Assembly: GCA_002324875.1 (NCBI GenBank)
Contig: NTJG01000002.1
Location: 62,001-126,000 of the forward strand
Source of the DNA: Lysobacteraceae bacterium NML93-0793
GTDB lineage: Bacteria; Pseudomonadota; Gammaproteobacteria; Xanthomonadales; Xanthomonadaceae
Direction of reading: 5' to 3'
Length of the DNA stretch: 64,000 nucleotides
Part shown: piece by piece, positions 53,623 through 63,552 of the stretch
Position numbering within the stretch: position 1 is the first letter of the stretch
Layout: the number at the start of each line of letters is the position of its first letter
Made by a program: the position numbers and the translations under genes
Notes under the pieces: generated by a model
Told to the model about the DNA's origin: nothing
Databases searched by the model: none
Seen by the model: only the letters and a program-made list of their open reading frames with translations

Positions 53623-54156
53623 ATGTCGCATCGGGCGTGGTGGCTGGTGATCGCAACGCTGGTCCTGCTGGGCATCGCGCTCGCGGTGCACGAGGCCACG
53701 CGTGCACCGGTGGACCTGACCACGGCTGCGCCGTCCGCATCCGGCGGCACGTCGGACGTCAGCGCAGGCGCCGCCGGCGACACGATGGACGCCGACACGG
53801 CGCGCGCCCGGAACGAAGCCATCACCGAGGCCGTGCAGACGCTGCATGCCTATCTGGCGGTGCTGTTCAAGACCGACCGCAGCGACGCCGACCGCTACTG
53901 GCGCGACGGCCGCCCGGCGGGCGGTGAAGGCGAGCTGCGCACGCTGGTCGACGTGACCGGGATCCGCGCCGACAACACGCGCCCGGAACCGCTGGATGCC
54001 CAGCCCGTGCCCGACGCGCTGCAGATTCCGGTGCGGCTGCGCGTCGGCGGCACGGGGCCGCTGCGCCACTACAGCGGGCATTACCGCATGCAATACACGC
54101 CCGACGGCTGGCGGATAACGTCGGCGTCGATCGAACCGTCACCGACGCCGCGTTAA
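53623..54156 (+). CDS. unknown membrane-anchored protein, related to the protein at 55271
   Basis: 177 residues from ATG 53623, preceded by GGGGAG. One N-terminal membrane helix ('WWLVIATLVLLGIALAVH'), then a linker rich in Ala/Ser/Gly, then a small domain with 'LHAYLAVLFKTDRSDADRYW' and 'RHYSGHYRMQYTPDGWRITS'. The C-terminal part resembles that of the lipoprotein at 55271. Possibly NTF2-like. Function unknown. Confidence 0.75.
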   Translation: MSHRAWWLVIATLVLLGIALAVHEATRAPVDLTTAAPSASGGTSDVSAGAAGDTMDADTARARNEAITEAVQTLHAYLAVLFKTDRSDADRYWRDGRPAGGEGELRTLVDVTGIRADNTRPEPLDAQPVPDALQIPVRLRVGGTGPLRHYSGHYRMQYTPDGWRITSASIEPSPTPR

Positions 54157-54190
54157 CCTTTTCGCGATTCGATTTCAGCACGGGGACCCG

Positions 54191-54625
54191 ATGGACAAGC
54201 GCTTCTGGATCTGCGGCCTGACGATTTCGGCGACCGCGCTGGTCCTGGGATTTCTCGTCCACGGGGTGATACTGCGCGCCGACTATTTGGCGCTCGCCCA
54301 CCTGTTCCGACCGCGAGCGGACGCGAACGCGAACGTCGGCTGGATTTTGCTGGCCTATGCCGCGCTCGGTCTCGGCATGACCTGGCTCTACCGCTGGCTT
54401 CCGCCTCCGGTGCGCCGCAAGCGCTGGCACGGTGCGCGCTTCGGTCTGGCGATCGCGCTGGTGTCGTTTCTGCCCTGGCACCTGCTGGCCTACGCGGGGC
54501 AGCCGTTCCCGCTGGCGCTGGCGGTCAAGCAGATCGCACTGGACGTGCCGGCGATGCTGCTGCTCGGCCTGCTGCTCGCGTGGTTGCAGCCGCACCGCAG
54601 GGCACTCGCCGTCGCGCCCGATTGA
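54191..54625 (+). CDS. hypothetical four-helix membrane protein
   Basis: 144 residues from ATG 54191. Four hydrophobic segments with 'LGFLVHGVILRADYLALAHL' and 'LAYAGQPFPLALAVKQIALD'. I have a sense of related unnamed proteins in other bacteria sharing the 'VHG..L.ADY' and 'QP.P.AL..KQI' spacing, but no functional name. Sits 34 nt after the upstream gene. Confidence 0.75.
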   Translation: MDKRFWICGLTISATALVLGFLVHGVILRADYLALAHLFRPRADANANVGWILLAYAALGLGMTWLYRWLPPPVRRKRWHGARFGLAIALVSFLPWHLLAYAGQPFPLALAVKQIALDVPAMLLLGLLLAWLQPHRRALAVAPD

Positions 54626-54699
54626 ACGCGCAGCGCGGCGGCTCAGACCGCGTTCACCGCGCCTGCGTAGGGTGCGCCTCATTCCTCACGGACACCGCC

Positions 54700-55260
54700 A
54701 TGCGCCGCACTCTTTCCATCCCGTTCGTCGCTGCGCTGCTGCTCGCGCTGACGGCCTGCACGTCGCTCGGCGTGGTCTCGGCCTGGCTCAATGACCAGGT
54801 CGCGTTCACCGCGCCGCAGCTGCAGCGCCAGCTCGACACCCGGTTTCCGCGCACCTTCGACCGCGCAGGCGGTCTGGTGTCGGTGACACTGGACAATCCC
54901 CGCCTGTCGATCCCCTCCGGGGACCGGAGGCTGCGGCTGGACTTCGACCTCGGCATCGGAGGAGTCGCCGCCGACAGCCGCCCCGGCCACCTCTCGCTGA
55001 TCAGCGGCCTGCGCTACGACCCGTCCACGCGCGGCCTGCATCTCGAGAATCCCGAGCTGTTGCAGTTCGATCTGCCGGGCTCCAATGCGCTCCTGCGCGG
55101 CGGCGCGCGCAGCGTGGTCAACAGCCTGCTCGCCGAGTACGCACGCAGCGAACCGGTCTACCGGCTCGATGACGACCTGCTCTCGAAGCTGCCCGCCGGC
55201 ACCCGCGTGGGCAACGTCGACATCGCCAGTGGCCGCGTGGTGGTGCACCTTGCGCGCTGA
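54700..55260 (+). CDS. DUF1439/YceB-like lipoprotein
   Basis: 186 residues from ATG 54700. Lipobox LTAC near Cys20. The rest fits the DUF1439 outer-membrane lipoprotein family: 'LNDQVAFTAPQLQRQLDTRF', 'LRLDFDLGIGGVA' and 'LRYDPSTRGLHLENPELLQF'. A lipid-binding fold is known for related YceB-like proteins; biological role is unclear. Confidence 0.85.
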   Translation: MRRTLSIPFVAALLLALTACTSLGVVSAWLNDQVAFTAPQLQRQLDTRFPRTFDRAGGLVSVTLDNPRLSIPSGDRRLRLDFDLGIGGVAADSRPGHLSLISGLRYDPSTRGLHLENPELLQFDLPGSNALLRGGARSVVNSLLAEYARSEPVYRLDDDLLSKLPAGTRVGNVDIASGRVVVHLAR

Positions 55261-55270
55261 CCGCCGTGCG

Positions 55271-55957
55271 ATGCGTGCGGTCGCGACGGCGGGCACGCTG
55301 GTGTGCGTGCTCGTCGCATGCGGCCGCGATGCCGATGCGCCGCGCGGCGCGGACGGTCGCCCGGTGGCCGCCGAATCGGGCCTGCCCCAGTCGCAGACCG
55401 TCGCGGGCGCGGTGACCGGCATGCCCGGGCAGCCGGGTCCCGGGGATGTGCCCCTGGGCGGTGAGGCGGCAACACCGGAGCCCCTCGATCCCACGCTCGC
55501 ACCGCTGGAAGACAATCCGGAAACGGGCCTGCTGTCGCAAACGGGCGCCCTCGCGGCGGAACCTGCGCCCACTCTGCCCGAGCCCTCACCGGAGGAAGCG
55601 GCCGCGGTCATCCGCACCTATTACGCGGCGATCAACGCGCTCGACTATCCGCGCGCCTATGCACTCTGGTCGGACGGCGGCCGCAGCAGCGGGCAGTCCC
55701 CGGAGCAGTTCGCCGCGGGATTTGCGGACACCTCGACGGTGATGGTCGACATCGGCCCACCCGGCCAGGTCGACGCAGGCGTCGGGTCTCGCTTCATCGA
55801 AATTCCGGTGTCGGTGCGCGCCCAGCAGGCCGATGGCAGCTTCCGCCGCTACGAGGGCCGCTACGTGTTGCGCCGCGCCGTGGCCGACGGCGCAAGCGCG
55901 GCACAGCGCGCGTGGCGCATCGCATCGGCGGACCTGCGCGAGACATCGTCCCCCTGA
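55271..55957 (+). CDS. lipoprotein of unknown function, related to the protein at 53623
   Basis: 228 residues from ATG 55271 (a TTG at 55250 would overlap the previous gene). Lipobox LVAC (Cys17), a long Pro/Gly/Glu-rich spacer, then a small C-terminal domain with 'VIRTYYAAINALDYPRAYAL' and 'FRRYEGRYVLRRAV'. The domain has the pattern of NTF2-like lipoproteins and shares its ending with the gene at 53623. Function unknown. Confidence 0.78.
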   Translation: MRAVATAGTLVCVLVACGRDADAPRGADGRPVAAESGLPQSQTVAGAVTGMPGQPGPGDVPLGGEAATPEPLDPTLAPLEDNPETGLLSQTGALAAEPAPTLPEPSPEEAAAVIRTYYAAINALDYPRAYALWSDGGRSSGQSPEQFAAGFADTSTVMVDIGPPGQVDAGVGSRFIEIPVSVRAQQADGSFRRYEGRYVLRRAVADGASAAQRAWRIASADLRETSSP

Positions 55958-55988
55958 GCGAGGCCTGTCGGCGCGCGTTCGCCGCGCC

Positions 55989-56474
55989 TCAGCGCTTGGG
56001 CTGCAGCATCGTGCCGGTGCAGGTCTTCGCGCCGCAGCGGCAGCCCCAGAGCTTCTTGAGCTTGGGCGTGTGGCGCTCGGCCAGCGTGATGCCGTAGTTG
56101 TAGGTCAGCTCTTCGCCGGCGGCGATGTCGCGCACCGCCTCGATGTAGACCTTGTCCTTGTGCCGGCGGTCCTTCGCGTCCTCTTCCACCACGGCTTCGC
56201 AATTCGGCTCGCAGCTGTGGTTGATCCAGCGCGCGACGTTGCCCTCGACATTGGCGTCGATGACGTAGTCGTCGTTGAGGGTGAACAGGAAGGTGTGTCC
56301 GTCCTCCTCGAGATCGCCGTAGGCGTTGTCCACGTCGTCGTGGCTGCGCAGGAAGCCCTTGTAGCGGATGATCCGCTCGCCCTTGGCGATCGCCTCTGTC
56401 GCGAATACGCCATTGCCGTGGATGCTCGACAGACGGGCTTCGATCTTCTTCGTGGGTTTCGACTTCTTCGGCAT
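55989..56474 (-). CDS. SET-domain protein (lysine methyltransferase-like)
   Basis: 161 residues from ATG 56474. It begins with a Lys-rich stretch (MPKKSKPTKK), then the SET domain: 'IHGNGVFATEAIAKGERI', 'RWINHSCEPNCEAVV', 'GEELTYNYG', and a post-SET Cys group 'WGCRCGAKTC'. The SAM-binding NHSCEPN motif and catalytic Tyr are intact, so it should methylate lysine in an unknown protein substrate. It is divergent from the suf regulator, with 166 bp between. No sign of a secretion signal. Confidence 0.92.
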   Translation of the reverse strand: MPKKSKPTKKIEARLSSIHGNGVFATEAIAKGERIIRYKGFLRSHDDVDNAYGDLEEDGHTFLFTLNDDYVIDANVEGNVARWINHSCEPNCEAVVEEDAKDRRHKDKVYIEAVRDIAAGEELTYNYGITLAERHTPKLKKLWGCRCGAKTCTGTMLQPKR

Positions 56475-56583
56475 CGCGCGCAAGGGCCCGTCGTGAGGTG
56501 TGCGGGCATTGTGGCCGTTCGCCCGATGGCCTGCCAGCGGCGCGGCAGGCACCGGTTCGCGTGAACCGCAGCGGATCGGCGCG

Positions 56584-56612
56584 TTGAGACGCGACGAGCA
56601 AAAGCGTACAAT
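56584..56612 (+). promoter_or_regulatory. promoter of the suf operon
   Basis: TTGAGA (56584-56589), a 17-bp spacer and TACAAT (56607-56612) form a close sigma70 match; transcription would begin near 56619, about 22 nt before the GTG of the regulator gene. The Rrf2 protein encoded first probably binds here, by analogy to IscR-type autoregulation. Confidence 0.75.
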
Positions 56613-56640
56613 TTTGGTCCCGTTTGAAAGGCGCCTGCCC

Positions 56641-57111
56641 GTGCTGCGTGTCACCAAGCTCACCGACTACGCGACCGTGGTCCTGACCGTGCTCGCCGCG
56701 CGGCCGGAGACGGTGACAAGCGCGGCCGAGCTGGCCGAGCGGTCCGGGCTGGAGCCGACGACCGTGAGCAAACTGCTCAAGCCGCTGGCGCAGGCCGGCC
56801 TCGTCGAAGGCTTCCGCGGCGCGACCGGCGGCTATCGCCTGGCGCGCCCGGCGAGTTCGATCAGCCTGGTGCAGATCGTCGAGGCGATGGAAGGTCCGCT
56901 GGCGATCACCGAGTGCAGTCTGCACGACGGCCAGTGCGGCATTTCCAGCCAGTGCGGCGTGCGCAGCAACTGGCGGCGCATCAACGACGTGGTCGCCGAT
57001 GCCCTGCGGGCGGTGAGTCTCGCCCAGATGCTCGGCGATGCCCCCCCACCTCTTCCCCTTTCCGCCCCCGGCGGGACGAAGCGCATCGACGCCCGTCTCG
57101 CCCGCGCATAG
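56641..57111 (+). CDS. Rrf2-family regulator of the suf operon
   Basis: 156 residues from GTG 56641. A winged-helix Rrf2 domain ('LTDYATVVLTVLAARPETVT', 'GLVEGFRGATGGYRLARP') followed by three cysteines in 'TECSLHDGQCGISSQC', the likely [2Fe-2S] site. It precedes sufB directly and belongs to the SUF-system Rrf2 regulator class. Loss of the cluster would derepress the operon, as with IscR; inference from family. Confidence 0.93.
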   Translation: MLRVTKLTDYATVVLTVLAARPETVTSAAELAERSGLEPTTVSKLLKPLAQAGLVEGFRGATGGYRLARPASSISLVQIVEAMEGPLAITECSLHDGQCGISSQCGVRSNWRRINDVVADALRAVSLAQMLGDAPPPLPLSAPGGTKRIDARLARA

Positions 57112-57127
57112 ACAGTAGGCAGCCCCC

Positions 57128-58591
<1,464 letters not shown>

Positions 58592-58609
58592 CGCTGCTTT
58601 CCAGCGACG

Positions 58610-58707
58610 TGATTCGTCATTGGTGATTGGTGATTCGAAATCCCTTCACCGCCCGGATCACGCGCGTTGCTGCGCTCACGAATCACCCATCACGAATCAC
58701 CAATCAC
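58610..58707. repeat. inverted and direct repeats inside the suf operon (between sufB and sufC)
   Basis: Left arm (58610-58638) holds repeated 'ttggtgattggtgattcg'; right arm (58679-58707) holds 'cgaatcacccatcacgaatc' and more of the same kind. The arms are complementary in part and enclose a 40-nt loop; within each arm the 'gtgattcg/attggtg' unit is repeated. Looks like a small mobile palindrome in an otherwise compact operon. Confidence 0.75.
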
Positions 58708-58715
58708 GGTCCCCC

Positions 58716-59479
<764 letters not shown>

Positions 59480-59480
<1 letters not shown>

Positions 59481-60718
59481 TGAGCGCGCTGCTCGACTCT
59501 CTCGCTGCCGGATTCGACGGTGACGCCGCACGTCGCGCATCGCTCGATGCCGCGCTCGCCGCCGGCCTGCCCGGCCCGCGCAGCGAATCGTGGAAGTACA
59601 CCTCGCTGCGTGCACTGGAACGCCGAAGCTTCGCCGTGCCGTCCGGTGACATCGACGTCGATCCGGCACTGGTCGCGGCGATCCCGGCCCCGCGCATCGT
59701 GTTCGTCAACGGACGTCCCTCGGCGGCGCTGTCCGATGTCGGCGCGCCCATCCCGGGCCTGTCGATCGGCACGCTCGCCGATGCCGACGCATTGCCCGAC
59801 ATCGAAGACCGCGCGGACGCCGTATTCGCCCGCCTCAACGGTGCACTCGCACGCGACGGGGTGTCGATCGCCGTGGCGACGGGCGCGCAGATCGAAGCCC
59901 CGGTGCAGCTGGTCTTCATCGGCACCCTTGCCGAAGCCGATTCCGCCTGGCATCTGCGCCACCACGTGACGCTCGGCGAGCGCGCCGCGCTCACCCTCGT
60001 CGAGCATCACCTCGACGCCGGCGCCCATCGCCACCTCGACAACACGATCGTCTCGCTGCGCATTGCCGACCGCGCCGAACTGCGTCATGTGCGGCTGCAG
60101 CAGCGCGATACGGGTGCGACCAGCATGCTGCGCACCGATGCCGAGTTGCAGACGGCGTCGGTCTACACCCGCGTCGATGTCGAGGCCGGCAGCGCCCTCT
60201 CGCGCCACGAACTCGACGTGCGCCTGCTCGGCGACGCTGCACGCCTGACCGCCAATGGCGTGCTGCTGGCCACCGGTCGCGCGCACGTCGACACGCGCCT
60301 GGGCATCCGCCACGTCGCCAGGGACACCGCCTGCGAACTCAAGTGGCGCGGGATCGGCGATGCGCGGGGCCGTGTGGTCTTCCATGGCGGCATCACCATC
60401 GACGTAGGCGCGGACGGCACCGATGCGCGCCTGTCGAACAAGAATCTCCTGCTGTCGAGCACGGCCGAGATCGACACCCAGCCGGTGCTGGTGATCCACG
60501 CCGACGAGGTGCAGGCCGCCCACGGCGCGACCGTCGGCCAGCTCGATCCCGGTGCGCTGTTCTATCTGCGCGCGCGCGGTCTGCCGCAGGTCGATGCACA
60601 GCGCCTGCTCACTGCGGCCTTCGTGCGTGAGCCGCTGTCGACGATCGCCGAGCCGGCGCTGCGTGCGCAGGCCGAAACCGTGCTCGAGCGCGCGCTCGCA
60701 GGCCTCGCGGGCGCATGA
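59480..60718 (+). CDS. sufD: Fe-S cluster assembly protein SufD
   Basis: 412 residues from ATG 59480, overlapping the sufC stop (TGATG). 'RSESWKYTSLRALE' is the N-terminal mark; the C-terminal beta-helix carries 'FHGGITIDVGADGTDARLSN', 'VLVIHADEVQAAHGATVGQL' and 'FYLRARGLP'. Partner of SufB and SufC. Sequence is diverged from SufB as usual. Confidence 0.95.
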
Positions 60719-61998
60719 GCACCGCACTGCCGCCGGTCACGCCGCCGTTCGACGGCCCCAGCGCGCCGCAGGCGCAGGACGGCCGCGTCGACTGGGCCGC
60801 GGTGCGCGCGGATTTTCCGCTGCTGCTGCGCGAGGTCCACGGCAAGCCGCTGATCTATTTCGACAACGCCAACACCGGCCAGAAGCCGGCGCCGGTGATC
60901 GAAGTGATGGACGGGTTCTACCGGCGCCAGAACGCCAACGTCAGCCGTGCGGTGCATCAGCTCGGCACCGAGGCCACCGAGGCCTACGAAGGGACGCGCG
61001 GCACGCTGGCGCGCTTCCTCAACGTACGCAGCGACGAACTCGTGCTGTGCAGCGGCACGACGTTCGCGATCAACCTGGTCGCCTATTCGTGGGCACTGCC
61101 GCGGCTGAAGGCCGGCGACACGATTCTGGTCTCGCGCATGGAGCACCACGCCAACATCGTGCCCTGGCAGCTGATCGCCGAGCGCACCGGCGCGACCGTG
61201 CGCGTGGCCGAGATTCTGGAGGACGGCACGCTCGACCTCGATGCGTTGCGCCGCGCGATGACGCCCGACGTGAAACTGCTGGCGCTGACGCATGTCTCCA
61301 ACGTGCTGGGCACGGTGAACCCGGTGCGCGAGATCTGCCGCGAGGCGCGCAAACGCGGCATCGTCACCATCATCGACGGCTCCCAGGCGGTGCCGCATCG
61401 CCGCGTCGACATCGCCGCGCTCGGCTGCGATTTCTACGCGTTCACCGGGCACAAGATGTGCGGCCCCACCGGCACCGGCGTGCTGTGGGCGCGCCGCGAG
61501 CATCTGCAGGCCATGCCGCCGTTCCTGGGCGGCGGCGAGATGATCAAGGAAGTCAGCTTCGAGAAGACGGTCTACAACGACCCGCCGCACCGTTTCGAGG
61601 CCGGCACGCCGAACATCGCCGGGTTCGTGGGACTGGGCGCGGCGGTCGACTACCTCGACCGGCTCGGCATGGATCACGTCGAACGTCGCGAGGCCGAATT
61701 GCTGGCGCACCTGACCGAGTCGCTGCAGTCGATCGACGGCGTGCGCATCTTCGGCACCGCGCCGGACAAGGCGGCGGTGGTCTCGTTCCTGGTCGAAGGC
61801 GCGCACGCGCACGATCTGGCCACCCTGCTCGATCTGGAAGGCGTCGCGATCCGCTCCGGCCAGCACTGCGCGCATCCGCTGCTGCAGTTCTACGGCGTCG
61901 CCGCGACCTGCCGCGCATCGCCGGCGTTCTACAACACGCACGACGAGATCGATGCCTTCGTGGCGGCGCTGCGCAAGGTGCGCACGCTGCTCGCCTGA
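60715..61998 (+). CDS. sufS: cysteine desulfurase SufS
   Basis: 427 residues from ATG 60715, overlapping the sufD stop by 4 nt. Group II PLP enzyme: 'LIYFDNANTGQKP', 'LCSGTTFAINLVAYSWAL', PLP Lys in 'FTGHKMCGPTGTGVLW', and catalytic Cys in 'IRSGQHCAHPLLQFYG'. It provides persulfide sulfur for cluster assembly. No sufE or sufU is seen downstream within the window. Confidence 0.97.
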   Translation: MSTALPPVTPPFDGPSAPQAQDGRVDWAAVRADFPLLLREVHGKPLIYFDNANTGQKPAPVIEVMDGFYRRQNANVSRAVHQLGTEATEAYEGTRGTLARFLNVRSDELVLCSGTTFAINLVAYSWALPRLKAGDTILVSRMEHHANIVPWQLIAERTGATVRVAEILEDGTLDLDALRRAMTPDVKLLALTHVSNVLGTVNPVREICREARKRGIVTIIDGSQAVPHRRVDIAALGCDFYAFTGHKMCGPTGTGVLWARREHLQAMPPFLGGGEMIKEVSFEKTVYNDPPHRFEAGTPNIAGFVGLGAAVDYLDRLGMDHVERREAELLAHLTESLQSIDGVRIFGTAPDKAAVVSFLVEGAHAHDLATLLDLEGVAIRSGQHCAHPLLQFYGVAATCRASPAFYNTHDEIDAFVAALRKVRTLLA

Positions 61999-62020
61999 CG
62001 TCCTCACCACGCGGGAGGGC

Positions 62021-62133
62021 GCTGGCGCGCGAAGGGCCGTCGCTTCGCGCCCGACCCGCGCGACCGCCATCGGGCGCTCGAACGCCCGACCCGTGACAAC
62101 GGACGCCATCGTCCAGGTCCTTCGCGCGCCAGC
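62021..62133. repeat. 113-nt nested inverted repeat after sufS
   Basis: Perfect 15-nt ends gctggcgcgcgaagg (62021-62035) and ccttcgcgcgccagc (62119-62133) enclose an internal hairpin cgggcg-ctcgaa-cgcccg (62071-62088). Could be a terminator for suf or a mobile palindrome; no T-tract. Confidence 0.7.
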
Positions 62134-62199
62134 ACGCGGCGGACAGGCATGCGTGCGCACAGAGGCGATAATGTGCCGGCCCCGCACCGACAGCCCGCC

Positions 62200-62739
62200 A
62201 TGTCCGCCCACACCTTCCGCCTCGCGACCACCGCCGACGTCCCTGCCCTCGTGGCGCTGGTGACGTCCGCCTACCGAGGCGAATCCAGCCGCAGCGGCTG
62301 GACCACCGAGGCCGACCTGCTCGATGGCGCCCGCATCGATCCCGCGCTGCTGGCGCAAGACATCACGCGCGCCGACAGTCGCGTCGCGCTGATCGACGGC
62401 GACGACGGCCGCCCGCTCGCGTGCGCGCATGTCGCGATCGAGGACGGCGTCGGCTATTTCGGCATGTTCGCGGTCGATCCCACACGGCAGGGCCGCGGCA
62501 CGGGGGACGCCCTGTTGCGCGAGTGCGAGCGCATCGCCCGCGACGACTGGCGACTGCCCGCGATGCGCATGACCGTCATCGATGTGCGCGAGGCCCTGAT
62601 CGCGTACTACGTGCGCCGCGGCTACCGCCGCACCGGCATCTGCAAGCCGTTCCCCTACGGCGATACCCGTTTCGGCATCCCGCGGCGCGACGATCTGCGC
62701 TTCGAGGTGCTGGAGAAGACCTTCGGAGCTGCAGCATGA
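62200..62739 (+). CDS. GNAT-family acetyltransferase
   Basis: 179 residues from ATG 62200. 'RLATTADVPALVALVTSAYR' is the N-terminal GNAT start, 'GYFGMFAVDPTRQGRGTGDA' carries the acetyl-CoA (Q/R-x-x-G-x-G/A) motif, and 'AYYVRRGYRRTG' the C-terminal strand. Substrate unknown. It overlaps the Rieske gene by 4 nt. A GATAAT box 28 nt upstream may be a -10. Confidence 0.9.
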   Translation: MSAHTFRLATTADVPALVALVTSAYRGESSRSGWTTEADLLDGARIDPALLAQDITRADSRVALIDGDDGRPLACAHVAIEDGVGYFGMFAVDPTRQGRGTGDALLRECERIARDDWRLPAMRMTVIDVREALIAYYVRRGYRRTGICKPFPYGDTRFGIPRRDDLRFEVLEKTFGAAA

Positions 62740-63071
62740 GCGAGACCTGGACCTTCGTATGCGCCACCGGCGAGTTGCTGCCCGGCGAGATGCGCATGGC
62801 GTTCGACGAAATCACCAGCGTGCCGATCATCGTGTTCAACCTCGATGGCGCGCTCTACGCACTCGAGGACCAGTGCAGCCACGAGGATTTCGGCCTGTCG
62901 AGCGGCGGGGCCTTCGACGCGGCTGAAGGCACGGTGGAGTGCGTGCTGCACGGCGCGAAGTTCGACGTGCGCGACGGGCGCGCCCTGTGCGCACCCGCCT
63001 ATGAGCCGGTGGCCAAGTTTCCGGTCAAGGTCGAAGACGGCGGTGTCTGGTGTCGGGATGACCGCACATAG
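62736..63071 (+). CDS. Rieske-type [2Fe-2S] ferredoxin
   Basis: 111 residues from ATG 62736. Rieske ligands C-x-H in 'DQCSHEDFGLSSGG' and C-x2-H in 'VECVLHGAKFDVRDG' near residues 45-70. This is the soluble ferredoxin subunit type of dioxygenases (NirD/BphF-like). No oxygenase partner is adjacent; proximity to suf suggests cluster-related function, which is unproven. Confidence 0.92.
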   Translation: MSETWTFVCATGELLPGEMRMAFDEITSVPIIVFNLDGALYALEDQCSHEDFGLSSGGAFDAAEGTVECVLHGAKFDVRDGRALCAPAYEPVAKFPVKVEDGGVWCRDDRT

Positions 63072-63552
63072 GCGATCCCGGCGTCGACGCTAGCCGGAAT
63101 CGTTCGCCTTTGCTTACGAGAACCATTCTCAGTTAAAATTCCGCTCGGGGCAGGGCTCTGACGGAGTGTCGCCGTGCGGCGGATGGGACTGGACAGTGTG
63201 GAACGTAAAGACGGATGCGCGCGGATGTGCGCGCGGTCCGGACGCGCGCCCGTGCGCTGGCGCAACCCGCCTCGTCGACCGCACCCGAGCCGTGCATCGG
63301 TGACGAGGTCGACCTCGCTGACCCAGCATCTGCAGCGGCGGCGCGCGGTACCCGCCCTGCACGCGCAGCGCCCTCCGACGCCTCGCTCGGCGCTCCCGCG
63401 CATTCCCGTGCCGCTCTCGCCCGCGTCCGCCGTCCGGGCCGACCGGAAGGCCGGATCGACCGATCCGCGCGCCGCCTGATCCCGTTCCGACCGCCCTGCT
63501 TCCTCGAAGGCCAGCTGCCGCCAGGCCCCACACAACTGACCGCGAGATGTTC
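63072..63552. other. 481-bp region between Rieske gene and TonB receptor: promoter plus long leader
   Basis: Beyond the Fur-box promoter (63110-63139), about 410 nt precede the receptor ATG. Open frames here (for example 63174-63479) are Arg/Ala/Pro-rich, lack ribosome sites and look spurious. I do not see a HemP- or sigma-factor-like reading frame. Confidence 0.5.
63110..63139 (+). promoter_or_regulatory. Fur-box-like promoter of the downstream TonB receptor
   Basis: TTGCTT (63110-63115), an 18-bp spacer and TAAAAT (63134-63139) form a promoter. Lying in the spacer, cgagaaccattctca (63117-63131) is close to a 7-1-7 Fur inverted repeat (TGAGAAT-x-ATTCTCA type). Iron-dependent repression by Fur is expected. 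Confidence 0.7.

Noticed and set aside
63140..63552. A HemP-like or sigma-factor gene in the leader of the TonB receptor
   Set aside because: No frame shows the expected motifs; all are Arg/Ala/Pro-rich without ribosome sites.
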